From positions 1 through 35,348 of the IMG/VR virus record IMGVR_UViG_3300008952_003043: 35,348 nucleotides of DNA; one strand, written 5' to 3'. The position numbers were made by a program, and so were the translations under genes. Shown in pieces: positions 6,403 to 13,465 of this stretch. The first letter of the stretch is position 1. The number at the start of each line of letters is the position of its first letter. This DNA is from a virus. Below the pieces are notes generated by a model, which saw only the letters and a program-made list of their open reading frames with translations, did not search any database and was not told the origin of the DNA.

Positions 6403-6480
6403 GTTACTTTTTGACGGACGAAGGGTAACGCCAGCGCTTAAGATCGACTCACACACGCGCTTCCGCCACAAGTAACTTGT
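6402..6480 (+). repeat. Left flank repeats: AGTTACTTTT and palindrome ACAAGTAACTTGT
   Basis: AGTTACTTTT occurs at 6402, and a 13-base palindrome-like ACAAGTAACTTGT at 6468-6480. Both match the motif of the larger repeat field at 7318-7700, so the sulfotransferase gene is bracketed by the same element. No gene is seen in 6403-6492. Confidence 0.65.
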
Positions 6481-6492
6481 GCCCGTCACCAC

Positions 6493-7308
6493 GTGACGTC
6501 TGGTTCACCTCGATTCATCGAGCACATGTGTGATACTTATAGCAAGATGACGACAACCGACAAACAGGACTACATTCAGCTAAGCGCAGATAAAGTAATT
6601 GATATCATTGGCTCTCGACGGACCATGTGGTTCGTTCACCTTCAGAAGACAGGCGGCCACTCGGTGATGGGCTTGGAAGTTAATCACCGATCCAAGTTCA
6701 AGTTCCGCTGCTCAAGCCATGGCTGGATGTTCTCACCTAAACCGTCGAGCAGCTACCACGATGAAGTGTTAAGAAATGACAAGAGCAAGTACGTTGTCTA
6801 CTCACACGTACGCAATCCATACGACTGGCTGACTAGCTTTTACTTTCACAAGCCTCACGGAGTAGGTCGTGTCGAACAAGCATGCGAGACTTTCAAGGAG
6901 TTCATCCTAGATATCCATGGATCGAATGATCGTTGCAGGTATTTCAAACAAGGGGAGACAGCCAAGGGAGATGTACGGTGGCCGGCAAGATACTTGCAGT
7001 CATGGCAGACCTTTGATCCACTCAACACTAACGGAGAAAAGCGCTCCCGTGCAGAGTTCTACATCCGCTGTGAAAGGATGACTGAGGCATACAACAATAT
7101 CTTTGACACAAAGATAGGTCATGCAAATAAGACAAGGAAGAAGAAAGACTACAGGGATTGCTGGGATAACGAGATGATCGACTTAGTCACAGAGAAACGA
7201 GGTCAAGAGCTACGACTCTTAGGGTATGACTTCAACGGCCCGATCGACGACGCTTGCGCGATCAAGGTGATCGGGACTTATAAGTTCAAAAGCGGAAACC
7301 AGACGTGA
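6493..7308 (+). CDS. Sulfotransferase-like protein, 271 aa
   Basis: Residues 46-59 contain WFVHLQKTGGHSV, the 5'-phosphosulfate binding loop of PAPS-dependent sulfotransferases, and residues 103-117 contain YSHVRNPYDWLTSF, the matching 3'-phosphate binding motif (R-N-P). Such enzymes move sulfate from PAPS to a carbohydrate or other acceptor. The start is uncertain: GTG 6493 has no ribosome binding site, and ATG 6526 or 6547 are alternatives. The gene stands alone between AGTTACT-type repeats and looks like inserted cargo. It might modify host surface glycans; that is inference. Confidence 0.8.
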   Translation: MTSGSPRFIEHMCDTYSKMTTTDKQDYIQLSADKVIDIIGSRRTMWFVHLQKTGGHSVMGLEVNHRSKFKFRCSSHGWMFSPKPSSSYHDEVLRNDKSKYVVYSHVRNPYDWLTSFYFHKPHGVGRVEQACETFKEFILDIHGSNDRCRYFKQGETAKGDVRWPARYLQSWQTFDPLNTNGEKRSRAEFYIRCERMTEAYNNIFDTKIGHANKTRKKKDYRDCWDNEMIDLVTEKRGQELRLLGYDFNGPIDDACAIKVIGTYKFKSGNQT

Positions 7309-7317
7309 ACCTCCTCA

Positions 7318-7700
7318 CAAGTAACTCGTCGGCGAGCACTCGCGGGTTTGCACTTCACGGCGGCAAAAAACAAGAAACGCTATAGCGGGAGGAAGAGTTA
7401 CTCGTGGACAAGTTACTCGTGCATAGAGAGAGACACGCAGATAAGTTACTCGTCCTCAGAGCGTAGACGATATCAGAGCGCAGCGTAGAGTACTCACGTT
7501 GATATCGACCAGTTCCCGGCACCCTGCCCATTAGTTACTCGTCGTCACACCCGCAAGTTACTCGTCGGTACATTCATTAGTTACTTTTCCTCAGACTTTT
7601 GCTCAGACGACGAGTTACTCGTCCATGGATCACTAGTACTTTTCCTCGAGATGTTACTCGCGCAAGTTACTTTTCCTCGAGCATTAGTGCTTTTCCTCGA
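7318..7700 (+). repeat. AGTTACTCGTC / AGTTACTTTTCCTCGA repeat field
   Basis: About a dozen copies in one non-coding stretch. AGTTACTCGT starts at 7396, 7411, 7444, 7533, 7556 and 7613, with an inverted-sense CAAGTAACTCGTC at 7318. The AGTTACTTTTCC form starts at 7579 and 7665, with variants AGTACTTTTCCTCGAG near 7635 and AGTGCTTTTCCTCGA near 7686, and TGTTACTCG near 7653. Spacing is irregular (about 15-90 bases). No spacers of constant length and no coding potential. It resembles iterons or clustered protein binding sites; origin, partition or silencing roles are possible. Confidence 0.8.
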
Positions 7701-7979
7701 TATCGTACTTGCGGGTACCTGTGATCACTCGTAGCGCGTGGCCACGTAGCCACGAACCATGGCTCTGCGTAGCGGCCCTCGAGAGGTACTCACTTGCGAG
7801 TAAAGTCGCTGCTACGGGTTGACAGGTTACGTTCAACTAAAGGGTTAAGGGTAACAGACTTAGCCCCGACTCGGACAAATGTACACGTATTTTGTGTAAA
7901 AAGATCTTTTACAAACATTTTACATCAATTTTACTCACTTTTTACATCTCGGAGAGCCCAAAATAGCTCGAAAGTAGCG
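7701..7979 (+). other. Non-coding regulatory stretch
   Basis: Between the repeat field and promoter P4 there is no believable gene. It holds degenerate repeat words (GATCACTCGTAG, GGTACTCACTTGCGAG), a short hairpin-like GTGGCCACGTAGCCAC near 7739, and the TTTTACA cluster described separately. A 71-codon frame here lacks a ribosome binding site and protein-like sequence. Confidence 0.5.
7895..7946 (+). promoter_or_regulatory. TTTTACA operator-like cluster
   Basis: TGTAAAA at 7895-7901 and TTTTACA at 7907-7913 form a 19-base inverted repeat around AGATC. Two more TTTTACA copies follow at 7918-7924 and 7940-7946, just upstream of promoter P4. Single copies also occur at 8558-8564 and 17434-17440. 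The spacing to TATAAT-like words on the minus strand does not fit the promoter family, so a protein binding site is more likely. Confidence 0.45.
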
Positions 7980-8007
7980 TGTACAACCCGCGCGCATGTG
8001 GTAGAAT
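7980..8007 (+). promoter_or_regulatory. Phage-family promoter P4
   Basis: TGTACA at 7980 and TAGAAT at 8002, offset 22. It is followed by GGAGGAAGG, and drives the structured stretch at 8014-8160 and the gene at 8203. Confidence 0.7.
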
Positions 8008-8013
8008 AAGATC

Positions 8014-8160
8014 AGATGGAGGAAGGCGAGAAAAAAGGTTGCCGCACCCGATGGGATCCGTTCCCGCGGGTAGTGTGATGAGGGAGCCCTGAATTCGCGA
8101 CCCTGCGGCTCAGGCTCGATGTGCGGACCCTTCGTGGATCGTCCGCGGGAACAGGTGGGT
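8014..8160 (+). ncRNA. Candidate structured leader or small RNA
   Basis: The expected transcript of P4 contains a 10-base perfect inverted repeat, GTTCCCGCGG at 8060-8069 with CCGCGGGAAC at 8143-8152, extendable by two G-U pairs. Inside it AGCCCTGA (about 8085) can pair with TCAGGCT (about 8109) with one bulge. The only ORFs are 20 codons from ATG 8016 and 13 from ATG 8051, neither convincing. It may be a long 5' leader of the gene at 8203 or a separate RNA. Confidence 0.4.
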
Positions 8161-8202
8161 ACACGTGCGGCAGCCTTTGGAATCGACGAGAATAAAAAAG
8201 GA

Positions 8203-8496
8203 ATGAGTCAAATGGTGCCGTGGACTGTAGTTTTTGTGAAGAGAGGAAGCCTCGAGATATCTCAACGGAGAGTCGTGGCCCCGACGGACGCAGGCAAAGC
8301 GTGGACGCACGTGTCAAGTCTGCTCGATGACGGGTGGCTGCTCTGCATGACCAAGGGGAGTCATGAGATGGTCCTGGGTCAGGTACCTGTCGGCCGAGAT
8401 GCCCTCGAAGACCTTCGTCAAGGGGGCTCAGACCAGGTCCAGATGTTCGCGACCCTGCCTGGCTACTCCCCCTGGACAGGAGACGGGAGCACTTGA
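8203..8496 (+). CDS. Hypothetical protein, 97 aa
   Basis: ATG 8203 follows AAAAAAGGA and gives MSQMVPWTVVFVKRGSLEIS; longer starts upstream cross the structured region and are less likely. The protein is alpha/beta with RRVVAPTDAGKAWTHVSSLL and ends SPWTGDGST. No motif recognised. It stands alone downstream of P4. Confidence 0.55.
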   Translation: MSQMVPWTVVFVKRGSLEISQRRVVAPTDAGKAWTHVSSLLDDGWLLCMTKGSHEMVLGQVPVGRDALEDLRQGGSDQVQMFATLPGYSPWTGDGST

Positions 8497-8699
8497 TAAT
8501 GAATGTCACTTTCAACTGGCTCCGGAGCAGCAGCATCATGTGATATCTTAACAATCTTTTTACATTTCACGAAGCCGGCCGGCACAGAGGCTGCGCGGTA
8601 GCAGTGTTCCCACCGGGTGGTGCGGCGGCCAGGCTGCGCTGCGGGTCAGGAGTGGGCATCGGATCTCGAAATAGCGCGGCCCGGAGTCAGGCGGTTTCG
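8497..8699 (+). other. Non-coding stretch
   Basis: About 200 GC-rich bases without a convincing gene. It contains one TTTTACA word at 8558-8564 and CCGGCCGGC at 8574-8582. No terminator with a T-tract is visible. Confidence 0.4.
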
Positions 8700-8727
8700 T
8701 GTAAGGCTCGTGGGGGCGTGGTATAAT
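8700..8727 (+). promoter_or_regulatory. Phage-family promoter P5
   Basis: TGTAAG at 8700, TATAAT at 8722, then AAGAAAGTAAAAGGAGAAA, which supplies the ribosome binding site for ATG 8751. Confidence 0.88.
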
Positions 8728-8750
8728 AAGAAAGTAAAAGGAGAAATCAC

Positions 8751-8918
8751 ATGGCAGCTGATATCACAGTCACTCTCAGCCCCGCGGAGGCGGAGCTCGT
8801 CAAGAAGGCGATCGACTACCTGCAGGACGCATGCGCCGCGGCAGCCGAAGCCGACGAGTGGGCGGTCCTGGAGCGGGCACACAAGAAGATCGAGGCCGAG
8901 GAGGACGCCGATGCCTGA
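8751..8918 (+). CDS. Small helical protein, 55 aa
   Basis: MAADITVTLSPAEAELVKKA then continuous Ala/Glu-rich helix with DEWAVLERAHKKIEAEED. AAAAGGAG sits nine bases before ATG. A short beta start followed by a helical hairpin is likely. Overlaps the next gene by 8 bases. Not recognised. Confidence 0.7.
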   Translation: MAADITVTLSPAEAELVKKAIDYLQDACAAAAEADEWAVLERAHKKIEAEEDADA

Positions 8919-9330
8919 TATCGCGATGATCCGACACGGAGCCTGGCGCAAGAAGCACGTGATGTTCAATGAGGTCATGTGCCAGTGCATCGAGGCTGAC
9001 GAGGAGGGATATCCGCTGATCAGCCGGGTGCTGGAACGAGACGACCATGACCCCAGGCCGGAGCCGGATGGTGACGTCCAGGCGCGGCCAGAGCCGCCCA
9101 CGTTGCTCGTGCCCTACGAGGAGTTCCGGGAGCTGGTGTTCAACCTACCCGAGTTCAAGGATCTGCCCATTCTGGAGAACGCCAGGCTCGCAGCCGGGGA
9201 GCCGCAGTACTTCATTGCGAAGTGCTTCAGCGGCGCCGACCGCGCGGTGGGTGACATGGTGCTCATCGACACGCAGGGCTACGAATACGCGCGCTACAAG
9301 GCGCCGGTATATACGATCGATTCTGTGTAA
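8911..9330 (+). CDS. Hypothetical protein, 139 aa
   Basis: ATG 8911 has GAGGAGG six to seven bases upstream inside the previous gene, indicating coupling. MPDIAMIRHGAWRKKHVMF starts an alpha/beta region; a proline-rich linker (RPEPDGDVQARPEPP) lies near residues 49-63; the C-terminal part contains LLVPYEEFRELVFNLPEF and YFIAKCFSGADRAVGD. Final codons GTG TAA overprint the -35 of P6. Not recognised. Confidence 0.7.
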   Translation: MPDIAMIRHGAWRKKHVMFNEVMCQCIEADEEGYPLISRVLERDDHDPRPEPDGDVQARPEPPTLLVPYEEFRELVFNLPEFKDLPILENARLAAGEPQYFIAKCFSGADRAVGDMVLIDTQGYEYARYKAPVYTIDSV

Positions 9331-9353
9331 AACGGCCCTGGGTAGGGTATAAT
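9326..9353 (+). promoter_or_regulatory. Phage-family promoter P6
   Basis: TGTAAA at 9326, TATAAT at 9348, followed by AAGAAAGTAAGGAA and the second leader word GCCAAGGAAAGAG before ATG 9401. The TAA at 9328-9330 is the upstream stop. Confidence 0.9.
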
Positions 9354-9400
9354 AAGAAAGTAAGGAATCACACATCACTCTCGCCAAGGAAAGAGAACTC

Positions 9401-10132
9401 ATGACAGCACTTTTTGGAAACTTCAGCCCCGCACGTATCAACGCAATCGTGGACGACCTCCTACGTAAGGAGCCGCGCGGAGGCGGAGACAGGGCTGGTA
9501 TGGAGTTCGACATCCGGAATCAGTACTGCAACCGGTACAACCACTGGCGCGATATCCAGACGTGCAATAAGCCCTACTGGGGTTACACTGAGCTAGAGAT
9601 TGCCCGGTTGGGAATGCACACCCATGGCGCTGTGGAATCGTACATCATGGACCGATTCTATCCGGACGCCGGATCGCACTACCACCTGCCGTCAGGTCAG
9701 AAGGCGGGTGCCAGTCGCAAAATCAATCGAATCTGGGACCGTATCGAAAGCATCCGGCGCGCCACGCGGAGGGGAAGCCTCCCGGGCGTATACGAAATCT
9801 CGGCCGGCGACAACTACTATGCCCCGACGGTGGGCTATGTCATCGCTGACAATGGCGACCACGCAAGCCAGCTGGGGACCACCCTGTTCGGTTGCTTCGC
9901 ACCGAACATCGAATCCTTCCCGGCCACTTTCAAGGGCTTCCCGAACATCGAGCGGCTCGAGCGTCTTGCTTCGCAGCTGCAGGCCAAGTTCGTCGAGGAA
10001 GCTGAGAAGATCGAGGTGGACTACAAGGCGGCGAAGGCTGAAAACGAGAAGAACTCTCTCAACGCGTCAATGGCTCAGATGGTGGCACTCGACCTGGTCG
10101 AATCCCTTCGCGAGGATGCCGATGCCGCGTAG
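9401..10132 (+). CDS. Hypothetical protein, 243 aa
   Basis: MTALFGNFSPARINAIVDDL starts an alpha/beta protein with many aromatic residues in the middle (YNHWRDIQTCNKPYWGYTEL, NYYAPTVGYVIADNG) and a long C-terminal helix from about residue 185 (RLERLASQLQAKFVEEAEKI). Upstream CCAAGGAAAGAG gives the ribosome binding site. Single gene between P6 and P7. No family recognised; it directly precedes the MoxR/VWA pair and could be functionally linked. Confidence 0.7.
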   Translation: MTALFGNFSPARINAIVDDLLRKEPRGGGDRAGMEFDIRNQYCNRYNHWRDIQTCNKPYWGYTELEIARLGMHTHGAVESYIMDRFYPDAGSHYHLPSGQKAGASRKINRIWDRIESIRRATRRGSLPGVYEISAGDNYYAPTVGYVIADNGDHASQLGTTLFGCFAPNIESFPATFKGFPNIERLERLASQLQAKFVEEAEKIEVDYKAAKAENEKNSLNASMAQMVALDLVESLREDADAA

Positions 10133-10196
10133 CCGCGGCTCCGGGTCCGGGCACCTTACGGTCCGGCCGGATACTTATAAAAAGCGACAAGCTTTA

Positions 10197-10224
10197 TGTA
10201 AGATGAGTCCCTATAGGGTATAAT
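10197..10224 (+). promoter_or_regulatory. Phage-family promoter P7
   Basis: TGTAAG at 10197, TATAAT at 10219, then AAGAAAGTAAGGAAAC. It drives the MoxR gene through a leader of about 40 bases. Confidence 0.9.
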
Positions 10225-10273
10225 AAGAAAGTAAGGAAACAAAAACACACACACTCAACGGAGAATCACACAC

Positions 10274-11305
10274 ATGGACATCAAGACTTTCAACAGCATC
10301 GCCCCCCGACTTCCGGCCCACATCGCGATCCTCATGCAGGGACCCACGGGTATCGGTAAGAGCCATCTGGCCTATGCCATTGCCGCTGGGTTGGAGCTCG
10401 ACGTTGTCGATCGCCGCCTCTCGCAGATGAGCGAAGGCGACATGGTCGGCCTTCCGGAGCTCGTCGATGGCTGCACTCGCTTCTGCCCGCCGGACTGGTA
10501 CGCTGACGCATGCCTCAACCCGCGGGTCCTCTTCCTGGATGAGCTCAACCGCGCCACCCCCGAGGTGATGCAGGCTGCTTTCCAGATCGTCCTGGACCGT
10601 GAGCTGAATGGCCACAAGCTGCACCCCGAGACCCGCGTTTTCGCGGCAGTCAACGTTGGTGGTGAGTACGAGGTCAACGAAATGGACCCGGCACTGCTCC
10701 GTCGATTCTGGAGCGTGGAGCTGGAGCCCACTCACGAGGACTTCCTCAACTGGGCCGAGGACCGTTTGGCCCCTGTTATCGTTGACTTCATTCGTCAGCA
10801 CCCCGAGCACCTTCGTCCGACTAAGGCCGTGGAGCCCGGAAAGGTCGCTCCGAACCCCGCTAGCTGGGAACGCGTCGACGTCTCTCTGAAGCACATGGGA
10901 GAGGTGGCTAACCCCTCCGACGTGTGGTACCCGGTTGCCCTGGGTATGGTCGGTGTCGAGGCTGCTATCGCTCTCGTCGAGTTCGCCAAGAACTGGGAGA
11001 ACGTGGTGTCCGCTGAGGACGTCCTCGACAACTGGGATGGAGTCCGCGACGATGTCGTGATGATGGAGGCCTCGAAGCTCAACGGGCTGATCGCCAAGGT
11101 CGCTGCTCACTGCGGTGAGAACGACTGGAAGCTCAAGCAGGCCAAGAACGTGGCCGCTTTCGCAGCCTCCCTGCCCTCCTCCGAGATGCTGGTGCACCTC
11201 TGGAATCAAATCAGCGGCTCGCAGCGGCTGGCCAACATCCAGAAGGTCCATAAGCTCATCGGTAAGCAGGTCGTCACGGCCGTTAACGAAGGGCGCAATG
11301 TCTAA
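10274..11305 (+). CDS. MoxR-family AAA+ ATPase, 343 aa
   Basis: Walker A GPTGIGKS at residues 23-30, Walker B VLFLDELNRA at 85-94, sensor 1 FAAVN around 123-127 and arginine finger region DPALLRRFW at 138-146 define a MoxR-type AAA+ ATPase. MoxR proteins act as chaperone-like remodelers with a VWA-domain partner (RavA-ViaA is the best known pair). Here the partner encoded next at 11475 is a metallopeptidase-like/VWA protein. The C-terminal 190 residues are helical. Own promoter (P7) and own terminator. Target unknown. Confidence 0.9.
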   Translation: MDIKTFNSIAPRLPAHIAILMQGPTGIGKSHLAYAIAAGLELDVVDRRLSQMSEGDMVGLPELVDGCTRFCPPDWYADACLNPRVLFLDELNRATPEVMQAAFQIVLDRELNGHKLHPETRVFAAVNVGGEYEVNEMDPALLRRFWSVELEPTHEDFLNWAEDRLAPVIVDFIRQHPEHLRPTKAVEPGKVAPNPASWERVDVSLKHMGEVANPSDVWYPVALGMVGVEAAIALVEFAKNWENVVSAEDVLDNWDGVRDDVVMMEASKLNGLIAKVAAHCGENDWKLKQAKNVAAFAASLPSSEMLVHLWNQISGSQRLANIQKVHKLIGKQVVTAVNEGRNV

Positions 11306-11327
11306 GTCCAGTGTGTGGACAGTGTGG

Positions 11328-11355
11328 CGTCGGCCCCGAGAGGGGTCGGCGTTTT
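11328..11355 (+). terminator. Rho-independent terminator after MoxR gene
   Basis: CGTCGGCCCC pairs with GGGGTCGGCG (10 pairs including two G-U) around a GAGA loop and is followed by TTTT. Confidence 0.85.
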
Positions 11356-11420
11356 GCACCGCGAGCCGGCTTCACCTCAGCTCAGCTGAGCGAGAGTTGG
11401 GCGCAGATCACACAACTTCG

Positions 11421-11448
11421 TGTAAGACACGACTAGACGTGGTATAAT
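11421..11448 (+). promoter_or_regulatory. Phage-family promoter P8
   Basis: TGTAAG at 11421, TATAAT at 11443, then AAGAAAGTAAGGAAAGGAA with ATG 11475 shortly downstream. Gives the VWA gene a separate transcript from the MoxR gene. Confidence 0.9.
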
Positions 11449-11474
11449 AAGAAAGTAAGGAAAGGAATACAAAC

Positions 11475-12839
11475 ATGACCACTCAGAACACAGCGACTGA
11501 CATCCCCGCCGGCGGCAACAACCTCACGGACGCGGAGCTCGCAGCTTTCGACCTTGGCCCTCACCTCGTCAACCTGATGTGGGATGAGCCCTTTTTCGCG
11601 GCTATGCTTCGCGACATCACGAAGACAGAGTCGAAGTCGATCCCGACCGCCGGTGTTCTGGCCAGAGACGGTGAGCTCCAGATGTGGTGGAACCGCGGGT
11701 TCGTGGCCGGACTGAGAGCCAAGCGCGTCAAGGGTCTTCTCAAGCACGAGGTTTACCACCTGGTCTTCGAGCACACCACCACGCGGAAGAACACCCCGCA
11801 CCTGATTCACAACTACGCGACCGACCTCGCAATCAACTCCCTTATCCCCGAGGATGAGCTGCCTGAAGGTGGACTCATTCCAGGCAAGGCGCTGACGTTG
11901 AGCGCGGAAGCTCGTGGCAAGATGAGCCAAGACGCCATCGATCGCTTCGAGCGCATCTCGGCCAAGATCGAGAGCCTCCCGCCGATGATGAGCTCCGAAT
12001 GGTACTTCGGTGAGCTGATGAGTGACGACCAGTTCCGTGAGGACATGGAGCCGAAAGGCGGCGAAGGACAGCCCGGTGAGGGCGGTGAGCCCGGTGAGGG
12101 TGAGGCCAAGGATGGCGTCCCCGGCACTATGGACGACCATGGTGGTTGGGATGAAGGTGGGATGAGTGAAGCTGAGAAAGAGCTCGTCAAGGGCAAGGTC
12201 AAGCAGGCACTCAAGGAAGCCGTCGCCAAGTGCGACAGCACTGGCAAGTGGGGCAGCGTGGGAGCCGAAATGAGAGGCACCCTCCGCGCAATGTGCTCGA
12301 ATGAGGTCGACTGGCGCAAGGTCCTTCGTAACTTCTGCGGCATGAGCCAGCGGGCCAACAAGTCCCGTACCATGAAGCGCATTAACCGCAAGTACCCCTA
12401 CATCCACAGCGGCCGCAAGGTCGGACACTCCGCCAACGTGGCGGTCTACGTCGATCAGAGTGGTAGCGTGGACGATGAGGCTTTGGCCCTTCTCTACGCC
12501 GAGCTCGAGCAGCTGGCCCGTCGGGTGACCTTTACCTTCATCCCGTTCGACAGCTCGGTCGACACAGAGAATGAGTTCGTCTGGAAGCGCGGGAAGCGCG
12601 CCAAGCTGGACCGGTTCCGCTGCGGCGGCACCAACTTCCGCGCAGTGGCGGAGCACGCCGAGCAGAATCGGCACCGCTTCGACGGCTACATCGTCATGAC
12701 TGATGGTGAGGCTGCCGACCCCGGTCCCTCCCGGATGCGTCGGGCATGGGTCATCGTCCCGGGACGGAAGCTGCTCTTCGATCCGCACCGCGGTGACACG
12801 CTGGTCCAGATGAAGGAATCCAAGCGGGCCGCGGCATGA
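11475..12839 (+). CDS. Metallopeptidase-like / VWA-domain protein (DUF2201-like), 454 aa
   Basis: N-terminal half: a zincin-like HExxH helix, KHEVYHLVFEH with H91-E92 and H95, followed by the N-Y-A-T-D-L-A-I-N segment around 113-121 that is typical of the metallopeptidase domain of DUF2201/COG3864 proteins. Middle: a Gly/Glu-rich linker from about 193 to 230. C-terminal half: a VWA-like domain with MIDAS residues DQSGS (about 326-330), GGTNF (about 385) and TDGEA (about 409). Partner of the upstream MoxR ATPase by context. Overlaps the next gene by 4 bases. Whether the protease site is active is unknown. Confidence 0.88.
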   Translation: MTTQNTATDIPAGGNNLTDAELAAFDLGPHLVNLMWDEPFFAAMLRDITKTESKSIPTAGVLARDGELQMWWNRGFVAGLRAKRVKGLLKHEVYHLVFEHTTTRKNTPHLIHNYATDLAINSLIPEDELPEGGLIPGKALTLSAEARGKMSQDAIDRFERISAKIESLPPMMSSEWYFGELMSDDQFREDMEPKGGEGQPGEGGEPGEGEAKDGVPGTMDDHGGWDEGGMSEAEKELVKGKVKQALKEAVAKCDSTGKWGSVGAEMRGTLRAMCSNEVDWRKVLRNFCGMSQRANKSRTMKRINRKYPYIHSGRKVGHSANVAVYVDQSGSVDDEALALLYAELEQLARRVTFTFIPFDSSVDTENEFVWKRGKRAKLDRFRCGGTNFRAVAEHAEQNRHRFDGYIVMTDGEAADPGPSRMRRAWVIVPGRKLLFDPHRGDTLVQMKESKRAAA

Positions 12840-13036
12840 GTGAGATCGCTGGAGGTATACTCTTCCTCGCTTGGGCTGGGCTCATCATTCTGGGTATGGT
12901 CCCTTCACTGGGAGCACGTTTCGGACTATGGCTGCGCGGCGACTCGCTGCGCGAGCCGGCTCCACCTCCACCGTCAGCGGAGCAGGAGTGGACAGCGGAT
13001 CCAACCGTCGGAAAGAATCTCGACAGGTTGGTGTAA
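12836..13036 (+). CDS. Membrane-anchored small protein, 66 aa
   Basis: ATGA overlap with the VWA gene. MSEIAGGILFLAWAGLIILG is a transmembrane helix, followed by a short basic segment and a proline-rich tail (EPAPPPPSAEQEW) ending NLDRLV. Possibly a membrane adaptor for the MoxR/VWA pair, by position only. GTG TAA at the end overprints the -35 of P9. Confidence 0.72.
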   Translation: MSEIAGGILFLAWAGLIILGMVPSLGARFGLWLRGDSLREPAPPPPSAEQEWTADPTVGKNLDRLV

Positions 13037-13059
13037 AACACGCTCGGATAGGGTATAAT
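13032..13059 (+). promoter_or_regulatory. Phage-family promoter P9
   Basis: TGTAAA at 13032, TATAAT at 13054, followed by AAGAAAGTAGAGGAGGAC, which folds into the structure at 13069-13130. Confidence 0.9.
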
Positions 13060-13068
13060 AAGAAAGTA

Positions 13069-13130
13069 GAGGAGGACACTGCTCGCGCTGGCATCACCAG
13101 CCGTCTGGAGCCGAAAGGCTAGGTCCCCTC
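13069..13130 (+). ncRNA. Candidate three-way-junction leader RNA
   Basis: GAGG (13069-13072), bulged A, GGAC (13074-13077) pair with GTCC (13123-13126) and CCTC (13127-13130). Inside are two hairpins: GCTGG-CATCA-CCAGC (13087-13101) and AGCC-GAAA-GGCT (13109-13120), the latter capped by a GNRA tetraloop. It begins just after the predicted start of P9 transcripts and hides the AGGAGG purine run. It could be a stabilising 5' leader, a sensor or a small RNA; no ORF follows the purine run directly. Confidence 0.55.
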
Positions 13131-13162
13131 TTCAACTTTACCTCTCACCGAGAAAGACAGAT

Positions 13163-13465
13163 ATGATCAGATGGGACTACCGAGATGGAGACCTGATTCG
13201 AAACAGGCGCACCGGAGCACTCCGTCAAATCCAGGGAGCTGAGTTCACCAAGCGGTGGATGGATGCGGAGGACCATGAGATGGTTGCCCACGGAATGGGA
13301 GAGTACGCCGGGAGCTACGGTGGCGCGATCAAGACTATTCCACTTGACGACCTCGACGGCCGGTTCGGCCGAGGGGTATATACAGTGAAGACCAGTGAGA
13401 TACGACGACTCTGGATCAACCTCACTGCTGAAGCAGAGAAGGAGGGAACAAATGAAGCTTCCTAA
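13163..13465 (+). CDS. Hypothetical protein, 100 aa
   Basis: MIRWDYRDGDLIRNRRTGAL resembles the G-D-L-I start of the SH3-like family but the rest (WMDAEDHEMVAHGMGEYAGS, RGVYTVKTSEIRRLW) differs. Start site has only a weak GAGAAAGA upstream. Overlaps the next gene by 14 bases. Possibly a distant SH3-like relative; function unknown. Confidence 0.6.
   Translation: MIRWDYRDGDLIRNRRTGALRQIQGAEFTKRWMDAEDHEMVAHGMGEYAGSYGGAIKTIPLDDLDGRFGRGVYTVKTSEIRRLWINLTAEAEKEGTNEAS

Noticed and set aside
7318-7700. CRISPR array
   Set aside because: Repeat words are short (about 10-16 bases), spacing is irregular, there are no spacers of constant length and no cas genes.
7907-7946. Minus-strand copies of the phage promoter
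   Set aside because: TTTACA words are present, but no TATAAT-like word stands at the required 22-base offset on the minus strand.
7794-8009. 71-codon plus-strand frame
   Set aside because: No ribosome binding site, covers the TTTTACA cluster and promoter P4, and the protein has no ordered pattern.
10133-10196. Terminator in TCCGG-rich stretch after 10132
   Set aside because: Several short self-complementary GGTCCGG/CCGGA words, but no consistent stem and no T-tract.
10211-11359. Long minus-strand frame (382 codons) opposite the MoxR gene
   Set aside because: It is the mirror of a GC-rich gene with strong codon bias; the plus strand has all MoxR motifs, while the minus frame has no recognisable domain.
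11433-12788. Long minus-strand frame (451 codons) opposite the metallopeptidase/VWA gene
   Set aside because: Same mirror effect; HExxH and MIDAS motifs are on the plus strand and there is a plus-strand promoter.
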